From: Carex sylvatica
Lineage: Eukaryota; Streptophyta; Magnoliopsida; Poales; Cyperaceae
Direction: 5' to 3'
DNA length: 64,000 bases
Assembly (NCBI GenBank): GCA_964058845.1
Contig: CAXKVR010000312.1
Span: 62,001-126,000 of the forward strand
In this document: one piece after another, positions 12,090 to 24,296 of the stretch
Layout of the letters: every line of letters begins with the position of its first letter
Position numbering within the stretch: the stretch's first letter is position 1
The notes under the pieces: generated by a model
Database searches by the model: none
Told to the model about the DNA's origin: nothing
Seen by the model: only the letters and a program-made list of their open reading frames with translations
Translations under genes and position numbers: made by a program

Positions 12090-12372
12090 GAATTCTGAGG
12101 AATTTTTTTTATAAACCATAATTAGAAAAATGATTTTTATGAAACCAACATGATTATTTTATTTTTTTTACAAAAATCATAAGAACTGAAATGTCATTTC
12201 GATTCCTTTTTTTTGGGACCAAAATGACATTTCGGTCTCAGCCGTTTTCATAGATTTTGATCAAAAAATACTTTGAAAAATTGTAAAAATAACTGGGACG
12301 TCCAAAAAAAGAAAAAAAAAATTCATATTGATCTTTTTCCTAATTATGGTTTATAAAAAAAAATTCAATTTT
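12090..12372. repeat. Long hairpin / palindromic MITE-like element
   Basis: TTTATAAACCATAATTAG near 12107 is mirrored by CTAATTATGGTTTATAAA near 12339. Inside, AAATGTCATTTCG (near 12189) is mirrored by AAAATGACATTTCGG-type sequence near 12222. The transcript would fold back over most of its ~280 bp. No clean target duplication was found, so the superfamily is unassigned. Confidence 0.6.
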
Positions 12373-13653
12373 GAGTCGGTGACCGACTCACCGGTTTATG
12401 AAAGAAAGGACAGAGGAGAGAAAAAGAATAAAAGATAGCTATAGGCCGTTCTGCAGCAACAGATTTACTTTTACTATGCATCTCCTCCTGTTCTATTCAC
12501 TGTGATTTATTTGCATTATTTGTAATAATATTTTGTCAGCATTCCCATGTCATCCTCTACTATTCTCTCAGATTAATTAATGGTTCTTGTCTAGTTCCAA
12601 ATATTCCAAAGTATAAATGCTAAAGGTTGAAAACCAAAGCTAATTACGAAAGAAATTGGGGCAGAATGGGGACAGAAAATATGACACAGTGGTACCAGGC
12701 GTGACTGGTGTGGTACCAATTAAAGTCCGAAACCATCTCCTTTCATGTTGGTGTTTTGTTGGTGGTAAATGCCAATTGCCAAAGAAAGAGAAAGAGAAAG
12801 AGAAAGAGGTACTCCAATCCCATCCCATCCCATCCCATCCCATCCCATCCCATCCCATCCCATCATTCAGTTCAAACTCCAACATGTGATGTTAGTCATT
12901 CTTTTCTCAAAGAGCTGCAGCTTTAACCGACGTTGTGTCATTTTTAATCTATAATAAAGCCAGCTGAGCTGGTGACTGGTCCCTCCATTTTGCTGTTTCC
13001 CAAATTAACTACCTTGTCCTTTCTTTTCTTTTTCATCACAACAACAAAAAGCAAAAGTGACTTACCATGTTCCTCTCCCATTTTTTAAAATGCTGGAAAT
13101 ATAAAATAAAAATAAAAATAAAAATAAAAATAAAAATAAAAATAATCCGGTGTTCAGTTCCTCAATCTTCTACTATGAAACTTTGTTTGTGAAGAAATTG
13201 TACTTTGAATTTGCTGATGCTGAGTTGGTGAATGCTTAAGCGTCACGGGAATGCACTATAATGACAACTAATTACTAAGATTGAGGAATGGCATGGCAGA
13301 CAGCATGAAGCAAATTATAATTTGTCTAACCAATTCAAAACAAGGAATCTTTTTTTTTTTATACTCTTTTTGTTACATGTTAATGTAGATTGTAGAGGGA
13401 GAGTGAATCTGACTAGGATAGGATTCCAAAAAGTGAACCCACCCTCCTCTCGTCTCCTCTCACCAAATGGTACGGACACCACAGCCAGCTCACTACTAAA
13501 TTACTCTCTCTCTCTCTCTCCTTTCCTTTCCCATCTCTCTCTTTGACTTCTCTACACCAAACCAAACCAAACCAAACCAAACCAAACTAACAAGGACAAT
13601 CCTCTCCTCTCCTCTCCTAAAGCCTTAATTTCCTTCATTTCTAACAATTAATA
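12373..13653 (+). promoter_or_regulatory. Upstream region of the KNOX gene with stacked microsatellites
   Basis: The spacer just before the homeobox gene carries several simple repeats: GAAAGA units at about 12781-12806, about nine CATCC/CCATC units at 12815-12864, AAATAA-type units at 13096-13143, a CT run at 13504-13521 and CCAAA units at 13555-13586. The last two lie within 150 bp of the start codon and are probably in the 5' leader. No promoter element could be fixed with confidence; leader and core promoter are inferred from position only. Confidence 0.5.
12781..12864. repeat. GAAAGA and CATCC microsatellites
   Basis: A GAAAGA run is followed directly by a perfect pentanucleotide CCATC run of about nine units. 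Short open frames on both strands here are pure repeat translations (Ser-His-Pro-Ile-Pro or Gly-Met-Gly-Trp-Asp) and are not genes. Confidence 0.9.
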
Positions 13654-15352
13654 ATGGCATATTACACCAATCTTTACTCAGAAGACCTCACAAATCAAGA
13701 GCCAGAATTGCTTAGGACAATTGGAACTGGAATTGGAGACGGTGAAAAGTTGAAGGCAGAGCTGATGAGTCACCCATTGTTCCAACAGTTGCTCGCTGCA
13801 CACGTGGCATGCATGAGAGTCGCCACACCAGTTGACCAATTGGCAACGCTTGATGCCCAGCTGGCAGAATCACCTCGTGTTGTAGCTAAGTACTCTAATG
13901 TTGCCTCTGCCGGGGCCGTGAGAAGCGATTGCAAAGAGCTTGATCATTTCATGGTAAATTGAATTGCAGTAGCAGTACCCCTAAGGGGCCAATTGATTTA
14001 CTGCTCAATTATATTTGTAAGGGGCCAATTGAGATTTCAACTGGAACCCTAGCTAATACAATTTAATAAATCTGAGACCATCCATTTTGTTTAATCTTCT
14101 CTTCTAGGCACATTATGTATTACTACTTAATTCCTTCAAAGAGCAACTTCAACAGCATGTCAGAGTTCATGCAATGGAAGCAGTCATGGCTTGCTGGGAA
14201 ATTGAACAGTCTCTTCAGACCTTAACTGGTACTTATCATTTCTCTGCTCTCTGCTCTGATTTTAAATGTATCACTATCAGCAACGGTTTTGTTTTTATTT
14301 TTCTTCTCTCTTGGTATTGCATTGCATTGCATTTTTAGGTGCTACTCCAGAGGAAAGCACAGGTGCTACTATGTCTGACAATGAAGATGACAACACAGAT
14401 GAAAATGGAGATCTTGATGCGAATTTACCCGATCAAGGTTTAGACGGGCTTGATATGGGATTTGGTCCTTTAGTCCCTTCTGAGGCTGAAAGATCCCTAA
14501 TTGAACGCGTGAGGCTGGAGCTTAAAACCGAGTTAAAAGAGGTTAGTTGCAAATTTGGCTTTATTGTTTGCTAACCTATCAAAGAAAGCGATCTTTCAAG
14601 TAGTTAATCCTTTGGTTTATTGACTAAATCTATTCATGTTGTCATTTTCGGTACACACTGCACTGGTAAGGGACCTCATAACTACGTGCAGTTTCAGCGG
14701 TGTACTGTACCCTTAATATAAGGCGGTCATGGGACTTTTTTGTGATAACTACATAACAGTTTCAGCAGTGTACTACATACAGTTAAGCTTTGATGCTACA
14801 TAAAACTTCCACTAGGAATTTCAATTTTTAAGCAAGTACTGACAGGCATGCTGCCAAAATTCCAGATGAACACTATTGGCATATCTAAAGCACGATGACC
14901 TCTGATCAGCTTGTCTCAAACATACTAACTTCAGCTTATAAATATTACTAGAGATGCATTTATTAATTTATACTACAAATGTTGCAAAATGGTCCCTTAG
15001 GGTTTTAAGACGAAAATTAATGACATTAGAGAAGAGATACTTAGAAAGAGAAGAGCTGGAAAACTACCAGGCGACACAGCTTCTCTCTTGAAATCGTGGT
15101 GGCAATCTCACTCCAAATGGCCTTATCCTACAGTTAAGTACAGTATTTTTCTTTCTCTCTTCTTTTGTTATCATGTTTTCTGTACCATACCTTGATAACT
15201 AAAACTTGTTTGAACAGGAGGAAGATAAGGCAAGGTTGGTCCAGGAAACAGGGTTACAACTTAAGCAGATAAACAATTGGTTTATTAACCAGAGGAAGAG
15301 GAACTGGCATAGCAACCCATGTGGACCCGTTAAAAGTAAAAGCAAGAGGTGA
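13654..15352 (+). CDS. KNAT7: Class II KNOX homeodomain transcription factor (KNAT7 type)
   Basis: Five coding exons: 13654-13953, 14108-14228, 14339-14541, 15001-15132 and 15218-15352. They join in frame to 296 residues, the usual KNAT7 length. KNOX1 is at about residues 30-73 ([20 protein letters not shown]), KNOX2 at about 84-133 ([20 protein letters not shown]), an acidic linker at about 150-172, ELK at about 200-222, and a TALE homeodomain at about 223-285 with the PYP loop insertion and recognition helix [11 protein letters not shown]. The family acts in the nucleus, usually paired with BELL homeodomain proteins; KNAT7 regulates secondary cell-wall formation. The short N-terminus without Gln/His runs, and GATP..STGATMS after KNOX2, favour KNAT7 over KNAT3/4/5. 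One oddity is Trp130 in ACWEIE, where I recall Arg in Arabidopsis. The gene converges with the kinase gene, about 600 bp away. Symbol assigned by resemblance only. Confidence 0.93.
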
Positions 15353-15958
15353 TTAAATCATCTGAAATAAATTGAGTTCACATACTAGCATGTTCATATT
15401 TTTTTTGGCTCTTCTTGACAAAAATTAGATTCAGATCTAATGCAGGTAAACATGCCTCAGAGCTGGACATTTAGGAGAGTGCATAAAAAAGTAGCTTTTA
15501 CATCAAAGATTGTCATCACAAAGTTTAGTACTGCCTTCACAAAATTGTAACCACAATTCAGGATCTTTATCTAAATTTTATTATTTCAGCTTAGTTGTTT
15601 AAAAACAAAGAACATCGAGGGAAACATTGGTTCCAATATCTATTATAGTGTAATTTGCTAGAACTATTTGCTTGTATTATCACTGGATCCTAACCACCCA
15701 TAGTTTTCTTAAATATTTCTTTCTTTTTTTTGGTTCTTGCTGAGTTCTCTGTTTCGTACACAATCTCCCTAGCAACACAACAGAACACAACACAATGTTA
15801 GAACCACGAGCACTCAACTATCAAATACAGAAAGAAAAAACCTCATAACCTACACTCTTATCTGACTAGTGTCTCTCTAATGGACCAACACCAACCAGTG
15901 AACTAAGAGTGTTTAAAACCATGGTACATATCGACATTGTGTTATCTAAAGAAGAAAT
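15353..15958. other. Convergent intergenic region (two 3' ends)
   Basis: Six hundred bases separate the stop codons of the KNOX gene (+) and the kinase gene (-). It should hold both 3' untranslated regions. AT-rich with no further coding signal. Confidence 0.6.
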
Positions 15959-18900
15959 CTATTTTTGGGCCTGGGACTGTTGAGCCTTCTGAGCAAGAGC
16001 AGTGGCCATGGCCCGCAGTCGATTTACCACTACAGTGAAGCTTGGCCTCTCTGATGGATCTGACGACCAGCACTGCTCCATCAGGAACCTCCACTCTGGA
16101 TCACACGTCTCTGGCACTGGGGGCCGCAATGTATTGTTCACTATACCACCTATTTTAAAAGAAAATGAACAATTTATACCCTCAAATAAAATTATAAAAC
16201 TCGCAAGTTTAGAAGGGTGCTTTTAAGTAACACTCCAGACTAGATATGTTATACCTATGATGGCTCCATAATGCAAGTCTGCATAAGGCTCTTCTCCAGT
16301 AAGCAGCTCCCACATAACAATTCCAAATGAGAAAACATCAACCTAGAACACATTAATGATTGGAAGCTCAGAGAGAGACGCAAATTAACAGAGAGAGAGA
16401 GAGAGAGAGAGCATACTTGGCAGGCACTTCCAAGGTTTAAAAACAAGGAGAAAGATTAAAGGTGCTCAGTGCTCTAAAATAGGTTTTTTATTGTGACCCT
16501 AAACTTTCTTGTTTCACAGTTTACATAATATTAACTATTCTACGTCAAAAACAATAAACATATACATTGTATTGTAACCTTCCATTTTGAAAATGTTGCA
16601 ACACTGTATCCTTATTTTTTCTGATACGATACCTGTATCAGTATCCGTGCAGCATGGAAGAAAAAGATGTCATGTTACCTTTTCAGAGACAAGGCTGCTG
16701 CTACCATTTAAAAGCTCTGGAGCCATCCACGGAAGGGTACCCCGAACTCCACCTGATATCAATGTTTGACACTTGACTTTTGATAAGCCCAAATCACCAA
16801 CCTAGAATAATGAATTTAAGTTCTAAAAAATATTAGCACCACTATTTGACTTCTTATGAAAGCATATGCAAGTGCCAATATCTACAAAAATTTAAAAATA
16901 TCATGTACGCACCTATCAAAATGAGGGACATCATGCTGATGCATAACACTTAATGAACTATAATGTACACCTGTCTAATAATAAACTATACTATCTGCAC
17001 CTTTCCCTCATTCCATCAAAATATGCAAAAAAAAACCCATCTGCTCATTAGTTTTTGTCTATAGAAGGCCGGCCTACAATGATAGTTTACTGTTAAAGAA
17101 ACCAAGAGAGAAGCTGTTTATGCGAAATCTCCCAAATTTTTATTGTTACCCATGGCATTTTTCATTTATATTTTGATAATTTTGTCTGATGTTACCTTCT
17201 TTATTAAAAAGAAAGAAAGATTAAGAAAATTTGGTTGCCTGTTCTGCATACTATTTCACAGAGAACATGAAGACGATAATGCACTAAGGTTTAGAGGATA
17301 CCTTGCAAATAGGGCGATGAGGGTCTCTTAAGTTAACAAGTAGGTTGTCGCTTTTTAAATCGAAGTGAACAATGTTCTTGCCATGCAAGTATTCCATCCC
17401 AAAAGCCACATCCATTGCAATAACGAGACGTCTACGCCGATCCAGGATCCTTTCAAATAACAATATCTCTTAAGAATCTCTCTGGATTACCAATTTCTTA
17501 TTGACCAACTAACAGAGTGCATATGTGTTTCTTTGCAAAGAATGACAATACTCAAGGCTAAGTCCAAAAATGACTATGTTATCTCAACTACTTCTATCGG
17601 GTAGGATAAGATAGGCTAAGTCATTTTTTAAATCCAAAAGTTTCCCGCTACAGTAATTCACATCGGGTCAGGTCCAGCGTCAAGGCGAAATATTTGGTCC
17701 TCTGTTTTGGACTTTAGTTTACATTCTTCCAATAAATAAACTACTAGATAATAGATTGAAATTCAGAATTGCAAAGGATTTTGGTAAACGTGAAAAAAAA
17801 AAAAAAAAATGAAAACCTTACATAATTGTGGCACGTTAGATTAGTAGTATCATGTATCCTAGATAAACTAAATAACACAAATAACATATTCTAGTATTCA
17901 GACAGGTTCAGTTTTAATTTAATAGACCTTCACCATTAACGTATAATGAAATCTTTTCAACAATTGCCCGCCATAGTTAACCAGATTCAGGTCGTGTATG
18001 AATAGGTTATATCAAATCCAAGATGAATCTGCAGGGAATCGGGTTAACTAGCACCATTGGTCCTGACCTTTTGGTTACATCTATGAAATTAGTTCCAACA
18101 GTCAAATGATCTAACAATTTGTCAATATGGCAACAACAATCCAAACTATATCAGGTTTTAGTGCTAAATATGATAACTCTGGCTGTGATTTGGAAACAAC
18201 ATACATAGAAAGAAGGGGTAAGAATAACAAAACATAAAATAACACATCTAGCTAATGTGATTAGGAACATACTTGTCATTTCGCTGCAAAGCCTGACGAA
18301 GGGATCCATTAGCCATGTACTCTGTCACAGTTGCAACAGATCCACCCGGCCCATCTACGACCACACCATAAAATGCAACCACATTTGGATGGTGCAAAGA
18401 GGAAAGCTTGACTGCCTCATTCCAGAAATCGTTCATCTAAAAGAAAGGTAAAAAGAATATGATAATAATGAGAAAAGCAAGGGTTTCATATTAGTGAGGC
18501 TGAAGAGGTCATTGGCATTTACAGCAATCACTGCCTTAAATTATATCAATTCAAACCGCCATGTTAAACATTTGTATCATTTTGGTCTTTCCATCAAAAT
18601 ATTATATGAAAACCTATAGTATAAGGCATCTGTTTTGGTCATATAAGTCCGGCCACAAAAGCCATATAATTGCATCTCTCCATAACTAATACTTGTTTAC
18701 TAGTTAAGATTATAAAAGACGTCCAAATATAACAATCTTTCTGATGGGAAAATAACAAATGAAAACTTATATATTATTCATACTATGAAAAAATTGTTTT
18801 GTTCATATTGGCACCTGAAAACAATAGAACTCTGTGTACAGTACTTACCGCATCATGTAGCTGTTCAACATTCTTCAACAGAACTCATAAAAGAAAGTTG

Positions 18901-21900
18901 TGCATATAAGATAAAGTTCTTGTACAATCTTAAGTCATTTTTATTGATGTTGGACCATTAGAAAAGTTTATTTGAGTTAATCAATTTCGCATCACCAAAT
19001 ATTTACAAGGTACGACAATCAACTTTCAAAAGGACCAAAGACGATATTTTTTCAGAAGGAACCCATCTATTAAATGTACTCTTCATTAAACCTTGAAAAT
19101 AAAAAATATAAGAAAATGAAGTTGAAGGTGAGAAATTACAAGGCGTTCCTGTTCTGAGGCTTTTCCAGCAAAGCAACGGTCATTTATTCTTTTTATGGCC
19201 ACATCAGTACCTCTCCATTTGCCATGATAAACTGTACCAAATGTTCCAGAACCTAGCTCTCTCAACTCTTCTAAATCACTGTTCTTTATTATCTACATAT
19301 TGAAAAAAATATCACATTATTGTAGAACAAAAGACAACTTTTTGAATTGAAGAGACCAGTTCTCAGAATTAAAGTATTATTTATCTCATATTTTATAGAT
19401 AAGGGAACACATCATAATAACAAAACAAAAATAAAAAAATAAACATTTTTCTTATATTAAGTTTGTGTAGTTTGGTAAATTAAACTTCAAAAGAATAACT
19501 CAGCCTAACGGAATGAAGGTAACATGTGGGACCATCGTACACACCTGTAAACGACCAATATCATCAACAAGAGGAACTCCTGGATTCACTTTATCTAGCT
19601 GATTATTCTTCATCTCCTGAACCTGCAAGTAGAAACATTCAGAAAATTAATAAAATATACACAATTTATCAAAAGTGCAATATTGTAAATCCAAAAATTG
19701 GCTTATCACCTCAACTTTGGCATCCATGACCCTCTCAAGATCAGCTTTACTCGGAGGTACAACAGCCTCTTTTTCTTTTTCAAGCATGCTATTGCCACCA
19801 GATAAAGACGACTGTAGAACCGCCGCAGCTACACCTTCAGCTACAGCTTGTAGTTGTCTCTTTGCAATCTCCTCTCCTGAGCATTCCAAAAGATATCTTC
19901 AATTAATTTGGATTCAGATTTCAGACACAACTATAAAAGAAGAAAATAACACATCAAAATTTAAGCATTACCTTTACTGCCTCGGACTGAATCTGGTCCA
20001 GTTTCCTTCTTTGGGACATTACCTTCCTCTAAGAAAGGTATGGTATTCAATCCACTAGACGCACCAATATTATTTTCTACACCCAGATCTCTTGCGGTGC
20101 CATGAAGCTCCTTATTATTAGCCAACCTTGTGGGCATAGGTGGCACTAGATTCGTGTTACCACCTATAGCCTTCCATGGATCTTGATTGGAGAATAGAGA
20201 ATCTTGTTCATTTACAGTGCTTTTTGGGGGATGCACAACATTTTTAACATGTTGGGGAGGGACAAACTGGCTGCTATGCATCTCTTGTGAGTACACGGGC
20301 ACACCAACATTATTAGTGTAAGGCATGTTATTCCCTGTTACGATCTGCTCTTGGGATGTACTCAGAATAACAGGTTGAACAGAAACCTGTGGTTGCTGCA
20401 TGGGTCTACTGAAGTTTTGTTCATGACCCATAACCGGGTTTGGAAGTGTGTTCATTAACACAGATCCTCCTACTTGAGGTCTGACATAAGAATCAGGATA
20501 TGGTTGCAAGAAAGAGTTATCAGGTATCTGGTTCAAAAGAACTGTTCCCTGCAAATTGGGTTCTCTTGGTGCTGCAGAGCCCAAATTTAAAGCTTGAACC
20601 CTCGCATCAACACTACTTACAAAATTTTGCAAAAATTCAGCACCTTGATCTTGGGATGGTTGTGTAGTCTGAAAATCTGTGTTTCTTGAAAGCACATCTG
20701 GCTGAACCTGATAGAGGGATTGGTTTGTGGTAGACCAGTAAGGATGTGCAATTGGTTGAGTCTGTTGAAACTGGTCATGAATATTTTTTTGTGGTTGGTG
20801 TGCTAAATGTAGTCCGTTTGATCCTGGTATGTCACCAGATGGTGCCACCAGAGGCGTATTATGTACATTCCTAGTAGGATCTGACGCCTCAGTGGTTTGA
20901 ATAACTGGCCTTCTGCTACCTACATTTGGGTCCAAACCCTGAGAAATTGCAATCCCATGAACACCTGTCTGACCAGTTGCTATAGGGGTTACTAGATTTG
21001 TGCTAACTGGGTTTCCGGTCACCGGGCATGTCGATACTGGGTTTGTGGTTATATTAGAAGCAGGTTGTTTGACCACATTCTCTGGTGGAATACTGTAAAA
21101 AACCGGATTTGTGTTCACCTCAGACCCTGCACCCGGTGAAGAGGCATTACCAATTGGTTCAGATATCATATTATCAGAATGTTGATGTGGAAGCGCTTTC
21201 TGACACATGGCACAGTCCCCGTATATCATGGCAGGTACATTTCCATGTGGCGGTACAGGTGCGACCCCCCGTGTGGCATATGTATCTGAGTGCTGGTGTT
21301 GGATATAAGTCGGTGGTATCGGCGGAAGCTGTGAAAGAGGCTGCAAAACCTTGTAGTTACCTCCCTGATCGCTTGTCAGAGGCTGTGAAGCCTTGTAGCC
21401 ATTTATATCGCTTGTCAGAGGTTGTACCTGCTGTATTGGTTGCATAGGCCTTGTGACATACTGACTGTCCATGGTGGGCTCAACCCGTGCAGGTACTGGT
21501 TTTGCCGCTCCATTCTGTCCGGTAACTGGAACCGCAGGTGTAAATGCATTTACTGCCAAAGGCACCATGTTTGCTGACATATTACCAGTAATTTGATGTG
21601 GATTAAGGTAAGCCACTTGTTGGGACTCCACAAAACCCTGAGGAGTAACATAAGCAGCCACTGGTACAGGCTGGGGTGGTATATTATGAGCCAGGTTTTG
21701 ATCTGGCAAGATAAAACCTGGATTTGCCATGTAAGTAGTAGGAGACTGTGCTGGTGGCGACATGGATTCGTGGACACTTTCAAACCCATCTAATACATGT
21801 GTGTTTTCAGAAGGGTTAACTGATGAACCAGCACTAGTCACACTCTCTTTATTACCAGGTCCAGCACTATTTATGGCCTCGAGATACTTTTGACCCGTCT

Positions 21901-22384
21901 CATCAGGTGCAACAGCAGCCAGATCGGGTTCGGATTGAGGAAATAAGAAAACCCGCAATTTGGCTGACCCATCAGAGCACGATGCTGCAAGCTTATCATA
22001 CTCTTCAATCATATTTTCTAGGTCCTCCTGACATGAAACAGAAACAAGGGCATCTAAATCCTCACCTGGAAGTTGGTATTTCACTGAAATCTGGGACCCA
22101 GGGGATATCGGGTCGGGTTCTTGATCCGTTGAATTGATTACCCCCGACAATTTACGCATGAATTCATTAAAGCTGAGATCTTTCTGAACGGAGATGAGCC
22201 GTGTGTGGCCACCTATGTACCTAAGAACCGAATCACCTGGTCTGGGTAGAATCCGACCTCCAAAACTACACAGGAGCTTCGCCTTTGGTACAGGAGCGCT
22301 AGTTTGGGGAACAAGATTGTCGCCGGGTTGTGGAGCCCAGGGATTGGAGGGGAGAAAGGAAGAATTGGCCGGGGTGGGGTCCAT
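15959..22384 (-). CDS. PB1-domain Raf-like MAPKKK, B group
   Basis: Nine coding exons read from right to left: 22384-19972, 19876-19710, 19622-19545, 19292-19140, 18436-18273, 17449-17302, 16801-16679, 16342-16255 and 16149-15959. They join in frame to 1,174 residues. A PB1 domain (about 34-133, starting [16 protein letters not shown]) is followed by a long Pro/Gln-rich, probably disordered region encoded by the giant first exon. The kinase domain covers about 892-1160: glycine loop [11 protein letters not shown] (900-910), VAIK lysine 920, catalytic HFDLKSDN with Asp1022, DLG in place of DFG (1044-1046) and [11 protein letters not shown]. This architecture is the plant B-group Raf-like kinase, a cytosolic Ser/Thr kinase class that includes activators of SnRK2 in osmotic and ABA signalling; which member this is cannot be decided here. 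The start is the first ATG before the MDPTP N-terminus. Confidence 0.93.
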
Positions 22385-22740
22385 GGGTTGAGCTAGGGTT
22401 TTGGTCGATCGGAAACCCTAGTTGATAATGAATGACGAAGGTTGGATAAGTACAGGAAGAGGAGAGGAATGCAGGACAGATGGATGCCGAGGCTTCCTTT
22501 CTTTGATTTTGTTCTCTTCTTTCTTCTTTCTTCTTTCTTCTTTCTTTACAGATTACAGTTTAGCTTTTAAGGTCTTCCTTTCTTTGATTTTGTTGTTGCT
22601 GCCACTGAAACAAAAGAGTTGAGTGGGATTGTTTTGTTTTTGAGGGTTGAAACTTGAAAGAGAAAGAGAAAGAGAAGAGAAGTGAAGAGTGGTACGGCTT
22701 CAGAGTCTTACTAGAGAAAGAAAACATGCAGATATTAGTG
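22385..22740 (-). promoter_or_regulatory. Leader and proximal promoter of the MAPKKK gene
   Basis: The region directly upstream of the kinase start codon holds TTCTTTC tandem units (about 22520-22551; GA-rich on the coding strand) and a GAGAAA run near 22660-22680. GA/CT-rich leaders are common in plant genes. Exact transcription start is not visible. Confidence 0.4.
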
Positions 22741-24296
22741 CGCTTTTTAAGATTAGATTAGATGCGTTGTCATTTTGTTAAACTGGGTTTCGATTTTTAC
22801 TTCTGCAAACGGGTTCTATTATGGTTAACCCGAATTAAACTAAATCTTTCTTTACCAAATTTTCAAAAGTAAAGTTGAGGTGAGGTCATGATATTTAATC
22901 ATCATCATTAAATTTAGAATGCTTAGAAAACAACAACAAATTAAGCAAGTCGTCTTATACATAAATTTAGAATATACATTAGATCCAAATTAAGTATTCA
23001 AATATTTTATTGTTTGACAACTTCTTATTGTCTCGATTATACACAAATTATTAGGTAATTTGAGAATTTAATCCTGATTAAGTGCTAAAAAGAGAATAGT
23101 TTTTAGAGGACAAATCAATTTTATTGTCAACATATCCACCATCTATCAACTGTCATAACCAATTTTCATGCTTGTAACAACTTTAATTAAAGTCCTAATA
23201 CGAACTTTTAATATGTCGAATGGCAACATTATTCTTTGTTAAATCTGTACATTCTTTGCTTGTCTACAGATTCGTGTAAATTTGATTTGTACATGGTTGA
23301 CATTAATTTGTATGCTCAAGATTTCAACATATGATTGATATTTGTTAAAGAGTGAGGCTACCATAATATGTATATATATTTTTTAACACTGATTTGTATC
23401 TTTATTTTAAAAGTTTAAATAATTAATCTAAATCATTCATTACGAACTTCATATAAAAATGTACTTGAAAATTCAAATTTATATTTTTCATACTTTTTTA
23501 TATTATTTTTTTAGATAGATATAAAATCGCTACTCAAGTGGTCTTATACATATTTAAAAATAATAAAATAAGTTATAAAATATGTAAAAATTAGATTTCC
23601 AAGTGCATTCTCATACGGAGATCATGATAAATGATTTGGATGAAAATAAAAATATAAATCCGTAGTACGAAAAAAAGTGTGTTATGCATAGTACCAACTA
23701 TTAATCTTTGTTGAGATTTGTGCATAAAATAATTTGAACATGAGATGGGAATAACAGATTCATGATATTTCTTTGGAATAACAACATATTTATTTCCCTT
23801 TTTATTAAGCGTAGACTTTGTATAAATTTGAATTTACAAGGATTTATATTGTTGGCCATACTGCACAACAAAAAATCATATTGATGTATTAAAAATCATG
23901 CACGATTAAATTCGCACTGGTAATAGAAAGACTGACAATAATCAGCAAGCTCTTTTCTAAAATAAAAAATAAAATAAAAAAACAGGGCAAATGAAATCTA
24001 ATGGAAAAGAAAGAGAAAAGTATACGGAGATATAATATTAATTGGGAAGTTGTATATTATCTGTCCACGTTTCCTGAAATCATAAAAGTTTTTTTTTTTT
24101 TTTTGGTTATATTTTACTCAAAAATATGAAATCATTTTCATTCGGGTAATCTGTCTTCAGTTTTGATTTATAAGGCTTGTTCATCATATTAATTTATTTT
24201 ATTTTCACATACAATAATTGTAACAGTCAATTATAAAAACCGATGTAACAACTTGCTAAATTAATTATTATTTCATATTTGTATAATTAATTGAGA
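22741..24296. other. 1.5 kb AT-rich spacer
   Basis: No coding exon recognised. The stretch 23353-23700 starts GTGAGGCTACCATAATATG and ends near TTATGCATAGTACCAAC, so it resembles a larger, decayed relative of the MITE at 62942-63094. A T run lies at about 24090-24105. Confidence 0.45.

Noticed and set aside
12640..12954. Overlapping open frames on both strands over 12640-12954
   Set aside because: They are translations of the CATCC and GAAAGA microsatellites and show only repeated Ser-His-Pro-Ile-Pro type peptides.
16679..17449. MAPKKK considered as a dead kinase because of HFD and DLG
   Set aside because: The VAIK lysine, catalytic Asp, metal-binding Asp and glycine loop are all present, and the variants are familiar in this plant group.
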